From Artocarpus heterophyllus (Eukaryota; Streptophyta; Magnoliopsida; Rosales; Moraceae), in contig CM046341.1 of NCBI GenBank assembly GCA_025403435.1, positions 22,718,230-22,782,229 on the forward strand: DNA of 64,000 nucleotides, read 5' to 3'. The position numbers were made by a program, and so were the translations under genes. Positions within the stretch are counted from its first letter, which is position 1. Each line of letters starts with the position of its first letter. Shown piece after piece: positions 1-12,000 of the stretch. The notes beneath the pieces were generated by a model, which ran no database searches, was not told the DNA's origin, and saw nothing but the letters and a program-made list of their open reading frames with translations.

Positions 1-1680
1 GAGTTGGATAATTCTTTTCATACTCTTTTAGTTGCCTTAAGGCATATGTAATTACTTCCTATTCTATATTAACACACAGCCTAAACCATTCTTGGAAGCA
101 TCACTATACACCACAAATCCATCAGTTATTGTTGGAATGGTAAGCACCGGAGCTATGATTAGCCTATGTTTCAATTCTTGAAAACTCCTTTCATAAGCAT
201 TAGTCCACTTGAAGTTTATATTCTTTCTAGTTAGCGACATTAAGGAAGTAGCTATTTTGGAGAACCCCTTAACAAATCATTGATAGTACCCCGCCAATCG
301 TAAAAAGCTCCTGACTTTTGTTACATTTGTTGGTGTTGGCCCATTAACAACAGCTACCACTTTATCTGGATCAATAGAAATTCCATTCTTGGACACTATA
401 TGTCCTAGGAATGCTACTTGTTTTAGCCGAAATTCACATTTCTTAAATTTAGCATACAACTTATTTTCCTTAAGAACTTACAGCACAATTCTTAAGCATT
501 CTTCGTGTTCTTCCTTACTTTGAGAATATATCAAAATAACATCAATGAACACAATCACAAATTATCAAGAAACAGTTTGAACACCCTATTCATCAAGTCT
601 ATAAATGCAGGAAGGGTATTTGTTAAACCAAAAGGCATAACTAAAAATTCATAATGCCTATACTTATTCTAAAGGCAGTCTTTTGCACATCTTCTTCTTT
701 GATCTTCAATTGATGATATCCACTCTGCAAATCAATTATTGAGAAAATAGAAATGCCTTGAAATTGATCAAACAAATCATTTATCCTTAATAATGGATAC
801 GTATTCTTAATGGTCACCTTGTTTCACTCTCTATAATTGATACATAACTGCAACGTGCCATCCTTTTTCTTTACAAATAACACAGGTGCTCTCCAAGGAG
901 AATAACAAGGGCATATAAAACCTTTATCAAGCAATTCTTGCAATTGTACCTTTAACTCCTTTAATTTTGTTGGTGCCATTTTATAAGGTGCTTTGGAAAT
1001 TAGTGCAGTTCCTGGTACAAGATCAGTTACAAACTCAATTTCTCGATCAGCTGGCAATCCTATTAAGTCATTTAGGAACACTTCTAGGAAATCTTGAACC
1101 ACTTCTACATCTTCTGGCTTTAACTTCTGTTCCACTGAAATATCCACAACACTAGCCAAATACCCAACACAACCTTTGCTACTTATCTTTCGAGCCTTCA
1201 TTGTAGTTATAATTGGTATAGATGATCTCCTTGTGGTTCCTCTAAATACAAACTCTTCTTCTCCACGTGGCTGAAAGATCACAATTTTCTTGTTGAGGTC
1301 AATTGTTGCATGAAATTTTGTCAACTGATTCATACCTAAAATGACTTCAAAATCAACCATATCCAAAACCACGAGATCCATTTATAAGGTTCTATCACCA
1401 ATCTAAACTGAGCAAGCCCTTAACATTTGATTCGATTCCATTTCCTCCCCTGATAGTAATGTTAGACCAGATCCCATTTGCAACAACTCCGGTGTAATGC
1501 CCAATTTTCTCACAAATGTACGTGATACAAATGAATGCGTAGATCCTAAATCTATCAATGCATTTGTAGCAACTCTAGAAATTAAAATATTATCCTAGAC
1601 TATAGAAGCATCTACATTAGCTTGTTCCTCTGTCATCGCATACACCCTTCCCTAGACTTTCTTTTGCATCATGGGACAAT
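1..1680 (-). pseudogene. Element A: Ty3/gypsy pol fragment (protease, RT, start of RNase H)
   Basis: Reading right to left, this is the polyprotein that matures and copies a Ty3/gypsy retrotransposon. A retropepsin-like site reads DLGSTHSFVS near 1540, where the family has D-[ST]-G, so the middle residue is changed. The RT entry motif [15 protein letters not shown] lies near 870-910. The catalytic box near 530 reads FIDVIL instead of FIDDIL, which loses the second active-site aspartate. The RT tail (LGHIVSKNGISIDPDK) is at 277-459, and the first RNase H aspartate motif (YSDASKNGLG) is near 85-110. The rest of RNase H and the integrase lie left of the window. Several in-frame stops and frameshifts show it is dead. 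Whether it encodes a chromodomain cannot be seen; gag/pol style suggests a Tekay/Del-like chromovirus. Confidence 0.85.
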
Positions 1681-2618
1681 CCTTTGCTAAATGTCCTAGC
1701 TTCTTGCACTTGAAACATAAGTCCCTATCCTTATAACACTCTCCGAAATGATTCTTCCCACACTTAGCACATAATGGCTTCTCAATTACATGTGGAGCTT
1801 GCTTAACTCTAGGCATTTACTATTATCCTGTTATGGCTTATGTTCTATCTTCTTCTATCGGATAGGATTCCTTGGAGTAAATCCTGATCTCCTTTGTTGA
1901 TGAAACTTCTCGATGTCTTTTTCATCCTGATCTGCTATCAATGCCTTGTTGACTAATTCCCTAAACTCCATTGCAAAAGACATCATCACATCCCTTCTGA
2001 TTTCAAGATTAAGACCTCTCAAGAAGTGGTCTATCTTCTCATTATTGTCTCTAGCACTCTAAGGGACATATTTGCAAGCTTCATCAAATTTTCTAACATA
2101 ATCACGTACTGACATCCCTCCTTGCTTCAACTCTAGAAACTCCTTTACTTTCAGTGATCTAGCATCCCTAAAGAAATATTTTGCATTGAAGTTCTTCTTG
2201 AATTTGTCCCAAGTCAGCTCATCCATATTCACTCCAAGCTTAGTTCCTTCCCACCAAGTTCTAGCTCTCTTTTTAAGCAAGAAAATTGTACAAAGTACCT
2301 TTTTAGCATCACTAATCGTCATGTAATCAAAGACGACATCCAAGGATTCACCCACTCTTTTGCAACTCATGGGTCTGAACCAACATCAAAGTCAGGAGGC
2401 TTCATCTTCCTAAATCTCTCATAAACAGTTTGCAAAGCATCCAACCAAGCTGGAGGTAGAGGAGGTGGTTGGCAATGGTTCTTCTTGTGCATAACCAACA
2501 ACTGTTGTATCTATTCACCATGCATCCTGGCCTGTTGCTGGATCAGATTTGTCAAATTATCCCCTAAATCATGATCACCTTCCTGATCATCATCCCTTGT
2601 CTTCTTTTTTGGTGCCAT
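1681..2618 (-). pseudogene. Element A: gag (capsid/nucleocapsid) remnant
   Basis: I take the start as the ATG at 2618 ([11 protein letters not shown]), which lies between the primer-binding site and the capsid domain. An in-frame stop follows at about 2513. The capsid-like retrotransposon gag domain is at 2059-2370, with the hallmark [11 protein letters not shown] and the later [19 protein letters not shown]. It is followed in the same strand by two zinc knuckles near 1690-1790: CAKCGKNHFGEC and CFKCKKLGHLAKDCP. This is the nucleocapsid arrangement of Ty3/gypsy gag, which packages element RNA in cytoplasmic particles. Several stops and frameshifts interrupt it. It is directly upstream of the pol remnant on the same strand. 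Confidence 0.8.
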
Positions 2619-2810
2619 ATCTTCTTGTATAAAACCCAATCTTATTCCTTCAATTAGTCCATAATAAACACAATCATAAATTAACAAAATTGTAAAAAAA
2701 AAAAAAAACACAACAACAAAACATAAAGCCAAAAGATACCAATGGTTGACCAAGTTTCCCAGCTAGGATATGTTCATATGCCTTCTTTTGTCTTTAAAAA
2801 CTGATTTAAC

Positions 2811-2826
2811 CTCTGCTTAAATACCA
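2811..2826 (-). other. Element A: degenerate primer-binding site
   Basis: The minus strand reads TGGTATTTAAGCAGAGG just inside the LTR end. The usual plant initiator-Met tRNA primer site is TGGTATCAGAGC. The match holds except for CAG changed to TTA at positions 7-9. Its spacing to the LTR terminus resembles that in elements B and C (GGCTTTGGTATCAGAG). It marks the LTR to its right as the 5' LTR of a minus-strand element. Confidence 0.6.
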
Positions 2827-4614
2827 AAAACTATAATGCCCTTTAAGCTAACTAATGAGCTAGTGTAAAGCTTATTTAGTTAGGATAAGAAGTATTAACC
2901 TTTCAATTACATTATAAGTGTTATGGTTTACTTAAAATATTCATTTCGGCATAAAAGAGTTTTGAAACTGTTTTTTCATTCATTTTTTTAATTTACAATA
3001 TATACACTATTCAAACTTAGTAATATGAACAAAACTATACTATCACATCCAAATTCAATAACATATGTTTGTTCACAAAACCATAACAGAGGTGTTAAGT
3101 TTTACAAAACAGAGTTCCTATATATGTTTCAGAAGCAGATCCAAAGCATAGCATATGAACAAATCTCTGCCTGGCAGCTCTGGATACTTGGTCAACCCTT
3201 AACCCTATACACCTTCACCTACATCATATGAACTATAATGAGCTAAAGGCTTAGTAAGCAGAAACCAATGCATGAACATAAACATTGAATGCAAATACGA
3301 TCAGACATTTTCTTTTAACAATTCTTTCTTCTTTCAGGTATTCTTGGAGTGTGGTACTTAACTAGTAATGATAGGCCATGATTTTTGGAACCTGTTCGTC
3401 ATAATTTGACCCATGTAGTAACAATAAGATGGGGTTTCCATCTTGGTCATTAGACCTCAGGTATTTACCGTATTCAGTCTCAGTCTTTGTGGCATTTCTT
3501 ATCTTGGTTTTTCAAGATCAAAGTATTCACCACCCTTTGTTGAGTCTGCCGATCCCACCCATGTCTCGTGCCTACCCGATCACCAATTAAGCACCATACC
3601 CCCATTTTAGTAAAATCCTCATTCCTTTTTTAAATCATATCACATGTCTGAATGCAAATGTCATTCATCATGAATGCATTTCAATAATCTATATCATTCC
3701 TAAATAACAACAATCCAATCAATGCGCCTTAAAACATAACATGACCTAGTTCTTGTGATGCAGTAAATAATAATTTTTATTTACCTCAAGCCAGTTTGCG
3801 TTGAGTGAAAAGATCAGTTCTCTTAGAAGATAAGATGTGCTAAAGGCCTAGTGTTGTAAAATCATATACCATTTAATTTCTGAGAAACCAAACTCATTGA
3901 TCTAGGTTATAATTTCAAATTATAAGGGTTTTGTATTGAATCAACCATAAAATAGACTAAGCATAAAAATGTCAAAAGGAACATTTATGTCCAAAGAACA
4001 TGCTATATTATAAGAAATATATTAACATAGAGATTAAGTCTTCCATCATCTTAACAAACATACATATTCATACATTCTTGGCTGCAAAATACAAAATATC
4101 AAACACATAATAATTTTTACAACTTTTTGGACAAATCAAGTTTTTAATGAATCGCTAACATTTCCAAACTTTAAATATCATTGAGGGAAGTATATAGTCT
4201 TATAAAAACAACCCAATACACAAAAATAAAGCTTGGTGCAAACTTGATTTTCCACTTAACCTAGTTTTGTACTTTCTTTCCATAAGTTCAGAAATAACAT
4301 TCTATCAAATTCCCACCTATTTAGAAGCATTCAAAATCACTTAATAAACACTTTGAATCAATAAAAATAAAGGAAACAATCAGATTTCACATAATTATGA
4401 ATTTTGCAAAGAAACTAACTTAACTAACTTAGTTTGAGCTCAAATTTATCCTAACTTACTTTCTCCACATCTATAACCATACATAATGGAAAATAATTTT
4501 ATTTCATCATAAGAAACATAAACATAGAGGTTACCTTTTAGGGCTTGATGTTAGGGCTCTATTGGATGTCCAAACACTTGATGTTCAAGCTCAAAATGAT
4601 AAGAACTTAGCCTG

Positions 4615-4624
4615 GTTTATATAC
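4615..4624 (-). promoter_or_regulatory. TATA-like box of element A LTR
   Basis: The minus strand reads GGGGTATATAAACCAGG, a good match to a plant TATA box. It lies inside the putative 5' LTR of A, about 180 bp from the point where B was inserted. U3 to its right is now split by about 21 kb of nested DNA, so any LTR promoter activity would have lost its natural upstream elements. Confidence 0.45.
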
Positions 4625-5056
4625 CCCAAATTTCTATGGTCTTGTTTGTGATTTTCTGAGCTTTAAGATATGGAAAATGGAGAGACAAAATTGAGGAGAG
4701 TGCTGGATGTTTTTAAAGTTGCTTGAAAAAGAAAGAGGCAAAAATGAACATTCTAGTTCATTTGACATAGTCTAAATCAAGTAAGAGAAAGGAGGAGCTT
4801 GCTTTGTAACACCCACCAATTTTGATGTAACGGAATCATGTTAAGTTAGTAACGACGTTAAGTAAATTTTATTAATAATTTATGTTATATGTTATGATTT
4901 ATTATATTAATGTTACTAACTATTTATTCTAAGTGTTATGACAGGTGACAATCGCATAGAATCGATGTGCTCAAGTGTTCATGTTAATTTTAATGTATGT
5001 TTATTTATGATGAAATGATGACTTTGACGTTATAATGTATGGTATTTTAAGAACAG

Positions 5057-5184
5057 TTCGGCAGGCTACACTTTCAAGTTCGGCAGGCCAAAAAGTCTGC
5101 CAAGAATCGACAGGCCGATGGAAACCATCGGCAGGCCAAACTTTATGGAATCGGTAGGCCGATGTAGTGAATCAGCAGGCCGAT
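5057..5184 (+). repeat. Iterated near-palindrome cluster 1, B 5' LTR
   Basis: Six degenerate copies of TTCGGCAGGCCGAA occur, spaced roughly 20-30 bp apart (for example TTCGGCAGGC at 5057 and ATCGGCAGGCC near 5128). The 3' LTR of the same element has only five. Confidence 0.8.
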
Positions 5185-7294
5185 GACAACTGAGAGCAGT
5201 CAGCATAAATCTCTCCAAATTTACAGCTGAGATAATTACGTTGATTGGGTGTTTTAATGAGATTAATTGGTATAATTATGGATTAATTTACTCAATTAAG
5301 GGAATAAAATGTTTGACTTGGTATTGATTGAATGTAATTGATATTGGTTTCCTATTTTTAGAAGGCAAGATATGGTAAGTGAGACTAATGGTTTTGACTT
5401 TCCCTAATTTTCTCTCCTTCTCCATGAAAATTTAGTCTAGATAAGTCAGAAAAATTCTGACTTAATAGAGAGTATTGACTCCAAAAATTTTTACATTATG
5501 CTCATTACGTTAATTAAAAAAAAACTTTCTCTTCTTTCTCTATATCTCTCTCTCGTTTTCCCTCTAACTCTCTTTTCTTCACGAATTTCTTCCTTGTCTT
5601 TTCCTCTATTCTCATGCAAATAATTGAGACATATTGAGTTTTCTTTGGACAAATTCGAAGGAATTTCAGAAGAATTGTTTTGAGGTAAGGGTTCGTTTTC
5701 GGTTTAATTTTGAAAAGAAATATTTCTTGACATGCGACTGCCATATCTTTTTCTACAAAATTCCATTTACTCTGAATTTTTAAAATGTTATCCATGTATA
5801 TGTTATGCAATGTTCCTCCAAGTTCCAAATCGTTTCAATTTTTCTATGATAAGTTATTAATTTTCTATCCTCTACTACTCACAGTAAAATGTTGCTGTTT
5901 GGCTATGACACATGAAAAATGTAATTTTTGTTCAAGGGGTAAATGTGTTTTTTTTTTCACGAAATTTGGCAAGAATGTTCATGTATATGTTATGTTGTGG
6001 ACTGCAAAGTTTGGTAATGATTTGATAAGTAAATTATGTGTTATGTAAATTTTATTGAGATTAGGTCAAGAAACTATTTTAACAATATTATTATTGGACT
6101 TTTGTTTTATGTGATATTTTATATGTTTAAATGATTTTATTGATGATGAAATAATTTTATGATATTGAAATGTATGATAATAAGATGTTAGTATAAATTT
6201 TAAAATTAAATATATGTATTTTAATTGTTAGAAAATGTTTTCAAAAGATTACTCATTTACCTATTATTGTTGGCAGATTTCATGTTTGAGATGTATGGGT
6301 TGTTTTTGATGATTATAGATATAAATGCATGTTATGAATTATGTTTATATGAGATGTATTGATGTAATTTGAATGAATGTTATATTTTATGATAGTAATA
6401 TTAATTTTATTTTGTGTCTTTAAATGAATAAATGGCATGAACACGCAAAGGAATGAGCACATCAAGACCGCGGCATCGTCACCAATTCATATAAGGTTAA
6501 GTAAGCTAGCTTTTAAGGTAAGTACATTCTCACATGCAACATGATGTCTTTTAAAAGGTTTGATGTTATGTTCATGATGATATCTATAATGATTTTATGA
6601 TGATTTCTTTAAAGGATTTCTTATGAAAGATTTTCATGATTTAAAGTTATGCATGTTTGATTATGGCAAATTTCAAAGCATGAAAGTTATATATATATAT
6701 ATATATATATGTATCACCTAATAAGTGTTGTACACCAATGTTATGATATGATATGTTATGATGTCATGTTTGGTTTAGGATTAGCTACCCTTCTCCTCTC
6801 ATGACGGCACCCCTATGATGATGATTATGGTGCAACACTTGGACCCTTAAGATAAAATGGAATAAGTTTGAATATGATCAAGTAATGAAAGATATGTTTC
6901 TATAAAACTGTGCTTAATGCACTATTATGATATGATGATGATGATGATGTTTATGAAATGTTTTTAAATTGTGAGAATTATATGTACTTACTAAGCTTTA
7001 GCTTATTCAAGTTTATGTCATGTTGCAGATAAGGGTAAGAAAGTCATGGACTAGGTGGAGGATATGGAAAGGCGTGTGAGCAAAGTACGATGAATTGTAA
7101 CCGGAAGAATGCCAAGAAGAAAGTTTATATGATTTAAATCAAGTTCTACATTTTGGACATATTTATTTGTTAAGTTTAAGAATACAAGAACTATGTTTTA
7201 TTATTTTATTCTATCATTTTAAGAATTTGATCTTTTGTATTTTGAAAGTTAAATCTGTTTTACAAATTAAGTTTTCTAAAGGCTTTTGGCTCTG

Positions 7295-7464
7295 TCGACC
7301 TGCCGAACATCATTGGTCGGCATGCCAATGTAAGAATGTTCAACCTGCCGATCACATTTTCGGCCTGTCGAGCTTTGAAGGTTTTTAAGCCTAGATTTAC
7401 AGAGCCTCTACCGGCCTGCTGATCATGTTTGGCTTGCCGAAGTTCCAAGTTTGGCCTGCCGAAC
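7295..7464 (+). repeat. Iterated near-palindrome cluster 2 (inverted), B 5' LTR
   Basis: Degenerate copies of CGGCCTGCCGAA are present, which is the reverse complement of the cluster 1 unit. They lie about 0.27-0.44 kb before the LTR end and surround a conserved GCAGAGCC-like segment. Confidence 0.75.
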
Positions 7465-7738
7465 TGTGGGAGCATGTAGTTTTTAAATGATGTGATGTTT
7501 TTATGAGTTATGATTTTACAATTTGGTATATTTATTTTATTAGAGCAAGTTCATGATCATTAGTAAAGTGAAATTAAATTATGAATTAAGTTAATGAATG
7601 TTGTTTAAAAAAAAAAGTGTATGTATGGATCCTGGTTATGATTTTTCCTTAACTAAGTTTACATTTAAAGTTCAAATAAGTATGTAATGTATGAATGTAA
7701 CTACATCTGTGACGTCCGTAAGGGGGAGTTACAGGCTT

Positions 7739-7750
7739 TGGTATCAGAGA
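7739..7750 (+). other. Element B primer-binding site
   Basis: TGGTATCAGAGA lies 5 bp after the LTR terminus. It matches the plant initiator-Met tRNA 3' end used by most Ty3/gypsy elements (TGGTATCAGAGC), apart from the last base. Confidence 0.85.
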
Positions 7751-7951
7751 GGAAACTTTTGATTACAATTCATATCGCCACACGTCAATCCAAGTTCTCC
7801 AACTAAGTATGTTTTAAAAGAAGATGTTTTGATGCCAGTATGATAATAAGATTAAGGTTTAGATGTTTAATGATTAATGTTCTTGTAGTGAAAACCTGTC
7901 TCATGTTAGAAGATTATTTTTAAATTTCTAACTCTTTTAGGAGAATTAAGG

Positions 7952-9060
7952 ATGGACGGCCACAGAAGAATGCTAACGCGCACCCAGACCAACGAAAGGC
8001 TTATGACTATGATCGCTGAGTTGTAGAGGCAACTTGAGGAGCAAAGAAGAGAAATTGCTGCGTTAAGGGCCAACGGCCAGAATGACGATCGACGAGGCAA
8101 TGACGTGCCTCCTCCTCCTCCATAGCCACCAGTTAATGAAGTTCCAGCTCCTGTTGCTGAACCCATAGCGGTTAATCAGGAATCCCTACTAGTTAGATGG
8201 AAGAGAGTTAAGCCAGCAGACTTCGAGGGTTCAAAAGATCCGCTAGCAGTTCAAGGATGGTTAAAGATGATTGAGTCTACCCTAAGACTCATGGGCTTCA
8301 CAGACAATGAAAAGGTCCTTTGTGCCTCGTACTGCTTTACCCTAGAGGCTAGGATTTGGTGGGATGGCATCGAACAGAGCAGGAACATTGAAGAGATGTC
8401 ATGGGTAGACTTTGTTCATGAGTTTAACACGAAGTTTTTCCACATGAACATGACAAGGAAGAATTATGAGGAGTTCGCAAATCTGCACCAGAGGGATATG
8501 TCATCATAGATGTTGTGACAAAGTTTGACCAGCCAGCCCGTCTATGCCCAGGGATGGTTATGGATGAAAATGAAAGGGTCAGAAGGCTGATCAAGGTCCT
8601 CAAGCCTGAAATTGCTGCTATCGTTGATGGGTCAAGTCCACCTAGGACTCAAGAGTAGGTTGTCATGACGGCCTAACATGCGGAGTTCCACTTGTCCAAA
8701 CTAAGAAGAAACTAGCCTCAATCGGGCCAACAAGCTAATAATGCAAACAACCAAAACCATCCTCCACACAGGAACAACAACAACAATAACAACAACAACA
8801 ATAACCAGAACTGGAGGAATAATAAGAGGAAGGGCAATCCTCAAAACTAGCAGGGCCAAGACAACAAGAGGCATAATGATGGTCAGCACAACAACAATAG
8901 CAAACGGTTTCAACCATGTGTCAAATGTGGAAAGAAACATCTAGGGGAATGCCGCTTGGGGACAAACCAATGTTTTATTTATGGGTGTGAAGACCACTTT
9001 GTAAAGAACTGCCCCAAACTGATGAATGCCAATGCCCCTCTAAGAGCTCCTCCTCAGGCC
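7952..9060 (+). pseudogene. Element B gag (broken)
   Basis: Gag forms the virus-like particle and binds element RNA. The start at 7952 (MDGHRRMLTRTQTNE) is shared with element C. The capsid domain at about 8190-8505 includes FEGSKDPLAVQGWLKMIE and ARIWWDGIEQSRN. An Asn-rich stretch (8750-8880) precedes two zinc-knuckle-like motifs: CVKCGKKHLGEC and CFIYGCEDHFVKNCP. The second has Tyr where the family has Cys. Stops include TAG codons after IAEL and in the Pro-rich stretch, and two in the C-terminal half. A one-base loss near 8504-8508 shifts the frame relative to C. It cannot make a full protein. Confidence 0.85.
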
Positions 9061-9072
9061 TAGCTCCATCAG

Positions 9073-12000
9073 ATGCAAGTTTTCCTTGAAGGGCCACTTA
9101 TCAGTCAAGGGAGAATTGAAGCCCCACCAGCGAATGCCCGAAACTATGCCATGACAAAAGAACAAGTGGCTGTTGAAGCCTCCAATGTGTTCACAGTTCA
9201 GATAACAAGTTTATCTAATGATGCTTATGTTCTTTTTGATACGGGTGCTACTCATTCTTTTATATCCACGCCATTTGTTAAAAAATTAGAGGTTCATTTT
9301 GAGCCTATGAGACAGGGATTCACTACGACACTACCCTCCTAGGAAGTGATATTATCTACGAACGGTCTACGTACAATACCCCTATGGATTTCTGATAGGG
9401 AGCTTTTCGTCGACCTCATTGTGATCGACATGCATGATTACGATATGATTCTTGGGATGAATTTCCTGAGCAACTACAATGCTTCTATTGAATGCCGGAA
9501 ACAAAAGGTGATCTTCCATCCAGAAGGTGATCAGAAATTTGTTTATGTTGGCGAGTCCAGAAAGAAACCCAACATGTTTTTATCTACATTGAAAGCAAGG
9601 AAGTTATTAGCAAGTGGCTGTATGGGCTATCTGGTGAACATTGTAGACAAAAGCCAAGAAGAAAAGATAAGAATCGAAGATGTGCCTGTAGTTTATGAAT
9701 ATGCAGAAGTGTTTCCTAATGATCTGACAAGTCTACCGCTAGAAAGAGAAGTTGAATTCGAGATTGAGCTTGCTCCAGGCACCGACCTGATCTCAAATGC
9801 ACCTTACAGAATGGCACCGGTAGAGTTAAAAGAGCTTCACATGCAATTAAAGGAGCTACTTGAAAAAGGCTTCATCAGGCCAGGTCACTCACCATGGGGA
9901 GCTCCAGTTTTGTTTGTAAAGAAGAAAGATGGCTCTATGAGACTCTACATTGACTACAGAGAGCTGAACAAGGTGACAATCAAGAATAAGTACCCGTTGC
10001 CTCGAATCGATGATTTGTTTGATCAGCTCAAGGGTGCATCGATGTTCTCAAAGATTGATCTACGATCGGGATATCATCAGCTGAAGATTAAAGAAGGAGA
10101 TATACCTAAGACTGCCTTCAGGTTGAGGTATGGTCACTATGAATTTGTGGTTATGCCTTTCGGTCTGACAAATGCACCTGCTGCTTTTATGGATTTGATG
10201 AACCGGGTATTCAATGATTTCCTCGATAAATTTGTTGTTGTATTTATCGATGATATTCTTGTCCATTCAAAGAATCAAGAAGAATATGTGGAGCATTTAA
10301 GGATTGTGCTGGAGACTTTAAGAAGACACTAGCTATATGCAAAGTTCTCCAAGTGCAAGTTTTGGCTTGATAAAGAGTCTTTCTTGGGGCATGTTATATC
10401 AAAGGAAGAGATTATGGTTGACCCTACTAAAGTAGAAGTTGTTCTCAACTGGAGACAACCGACGAATGCAAGTGAAATAAGGAGCTTCTTGGGTTTAGCA
10501 GGTTATTATCGAAGATTTATAGAAGACTTCTCCAAGATAGCAGCTCCACTTATGAATCTGACTTGCAAGGGAAAGAAGTATGAATGGACAGATGCTTGCG
10601 AGAAGAGTTTCTAGGAACTAAAGAAGAGGCTAACGACAGCCCCAATATTGGCTATTTTGGAAGGAAATGATGGATTCGTAATGTATAGTGATGCATCTAA
10701 GATGGGCCTCAGAGCCGTTTTAATGTAAAATGAAAGGGTGATTACATATGCTTCAAGACAACTGAAGGATTACGAAAAGAACTATCCTACTCATGGCCTC
10801 GCGTCAGCAGCAGTCGTTTTTGCGTTGAAGATATGAAGGCACTATTTGTATGGGGTCCAATGCAAGATCTTCACTGATCATCAAAGTCTGAAGTACTTCT
10901 TCATACAAAGAGACTTGAACATGAGACAACGAAGATGGCTAGAGTTGGTGACGGATTACGATTATGAAATCCTTTATCATCCTGGAAAAGCTAACCTAGT
11001 GGCTGATGCTCTAAGTAGAAATTCAGTTGCCACATTGATGTCAATAGAAGCAATGTCTCCACCTTTAAGAAAGGAAATTTTAGACTTCGGTTTGGAACTT
11101 ATAGCAAGTCAGCTCTCAGCACTCTCTCTTGCTCCAACGATGTATGATGAAATTCAGAGAAAACAAGATGAAGATGTAAGTCTTGTAAGGATTAAGCAGG
11201 AAATGAAAGAAGGAAAATGTCAAGAGTTTTGTATTGCAGATGACAGAACTCTGTACCTTAAGGACCGCTTATGTGTTCCCAATATTGATGGCTTAAGGGA
11301 AAAGATCTTGACCGAAATTCATGACACTTCTTACTCTATTCATCCAGGTGCAACAAAGATGTATAATGATCTAAGGGGTGACTTCTGGTGGTTTGGAATG
11401 AAACTTGATGTTGCTTTGTATACAAAGAAATGTATGACATGTCAACAAGTAAAGGCTGAACACTAGAGACCTGGTGGTGATTTACAGTCTATCCAAATAC
11501 GGGAATGAAAACGGGAGGATATAGCGATGGATTTCATTACCGGTTTGCCCAGAACTATGAATGGTTATGATGCAATTTGGGTAGTTATGGATTGACTGAC
11601 TAAGACGGCGCATTTCATTCCTATCAAGATCACTTACTCTATGAAATGGTTAGCGAAACTCTATGTTAAGGAGATTGTACGACTTCATGGAATTCTCAAG
11701 TTAATCATCTTAGATCATGATGGCAGGTTCACATTTAAGTTTTGGAAGAGTGTACAGACTGCTATGGGAACCAGGCTACATTTTAGTACAGCTTTTCATC
11801 CTCAGACAGACGGCCAAATAGAGAGGACGAACTTAATTTTAGAGGATATGCTACGGGCTTGTTCTCTTGATTTTAAGACCAGCTGGTGTAAAATGTTGTC
11901 GTTAGTAGAGTTTGCTTACAACAACAGCTTTTAGGCGATAATTGGGATGGCACCTTATGAAGCGCTATATGGACAAAAATGTAGGTCGCCTATATGTTGG

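Larger units (their letters stand above)
4805..7733 (+). repeat. Element B 5' LTR (2929 bp)
   Basis: It runs from TGTAACACCC to …GAGTTACA. Landmarks shared with the LTRs of C and E are: an iterated TCGGCAGGCCGA cluster (5057-5184), a near-palindrome GTCAGAAAAATTCTGAC (5445-5461), a pyrimidine-rich tract (5520-5600), a splice-donor-like GAGGTAAG (5682-5689), the block GACCGCGGC (about 6467), a second donor-like AAGGTAAGTA (about 6515), an acceptor-like TGTTGCAG (7021-7028), and an opposite-orientation CGGCCTGCCGAA cluster (7295-7464). A TA microsatellite sits near 6690-6710. ORFs inside it have no recognisable homology and I treat them as non-coding. Confidence 0.9.

Noticed and set aside
7739..7750. 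tRNA-like sequence TGGTATCAGAG
   Set aside because: These are retrotransposon primer-binding sites, complementary to a tRNA 3' end, not tRNA genes.
8701..8944. Hydrophobic or Thr-rich ORFs opposite gag
   Set aside because: They are shadows of the Asn-codon (AAC) run in gag.
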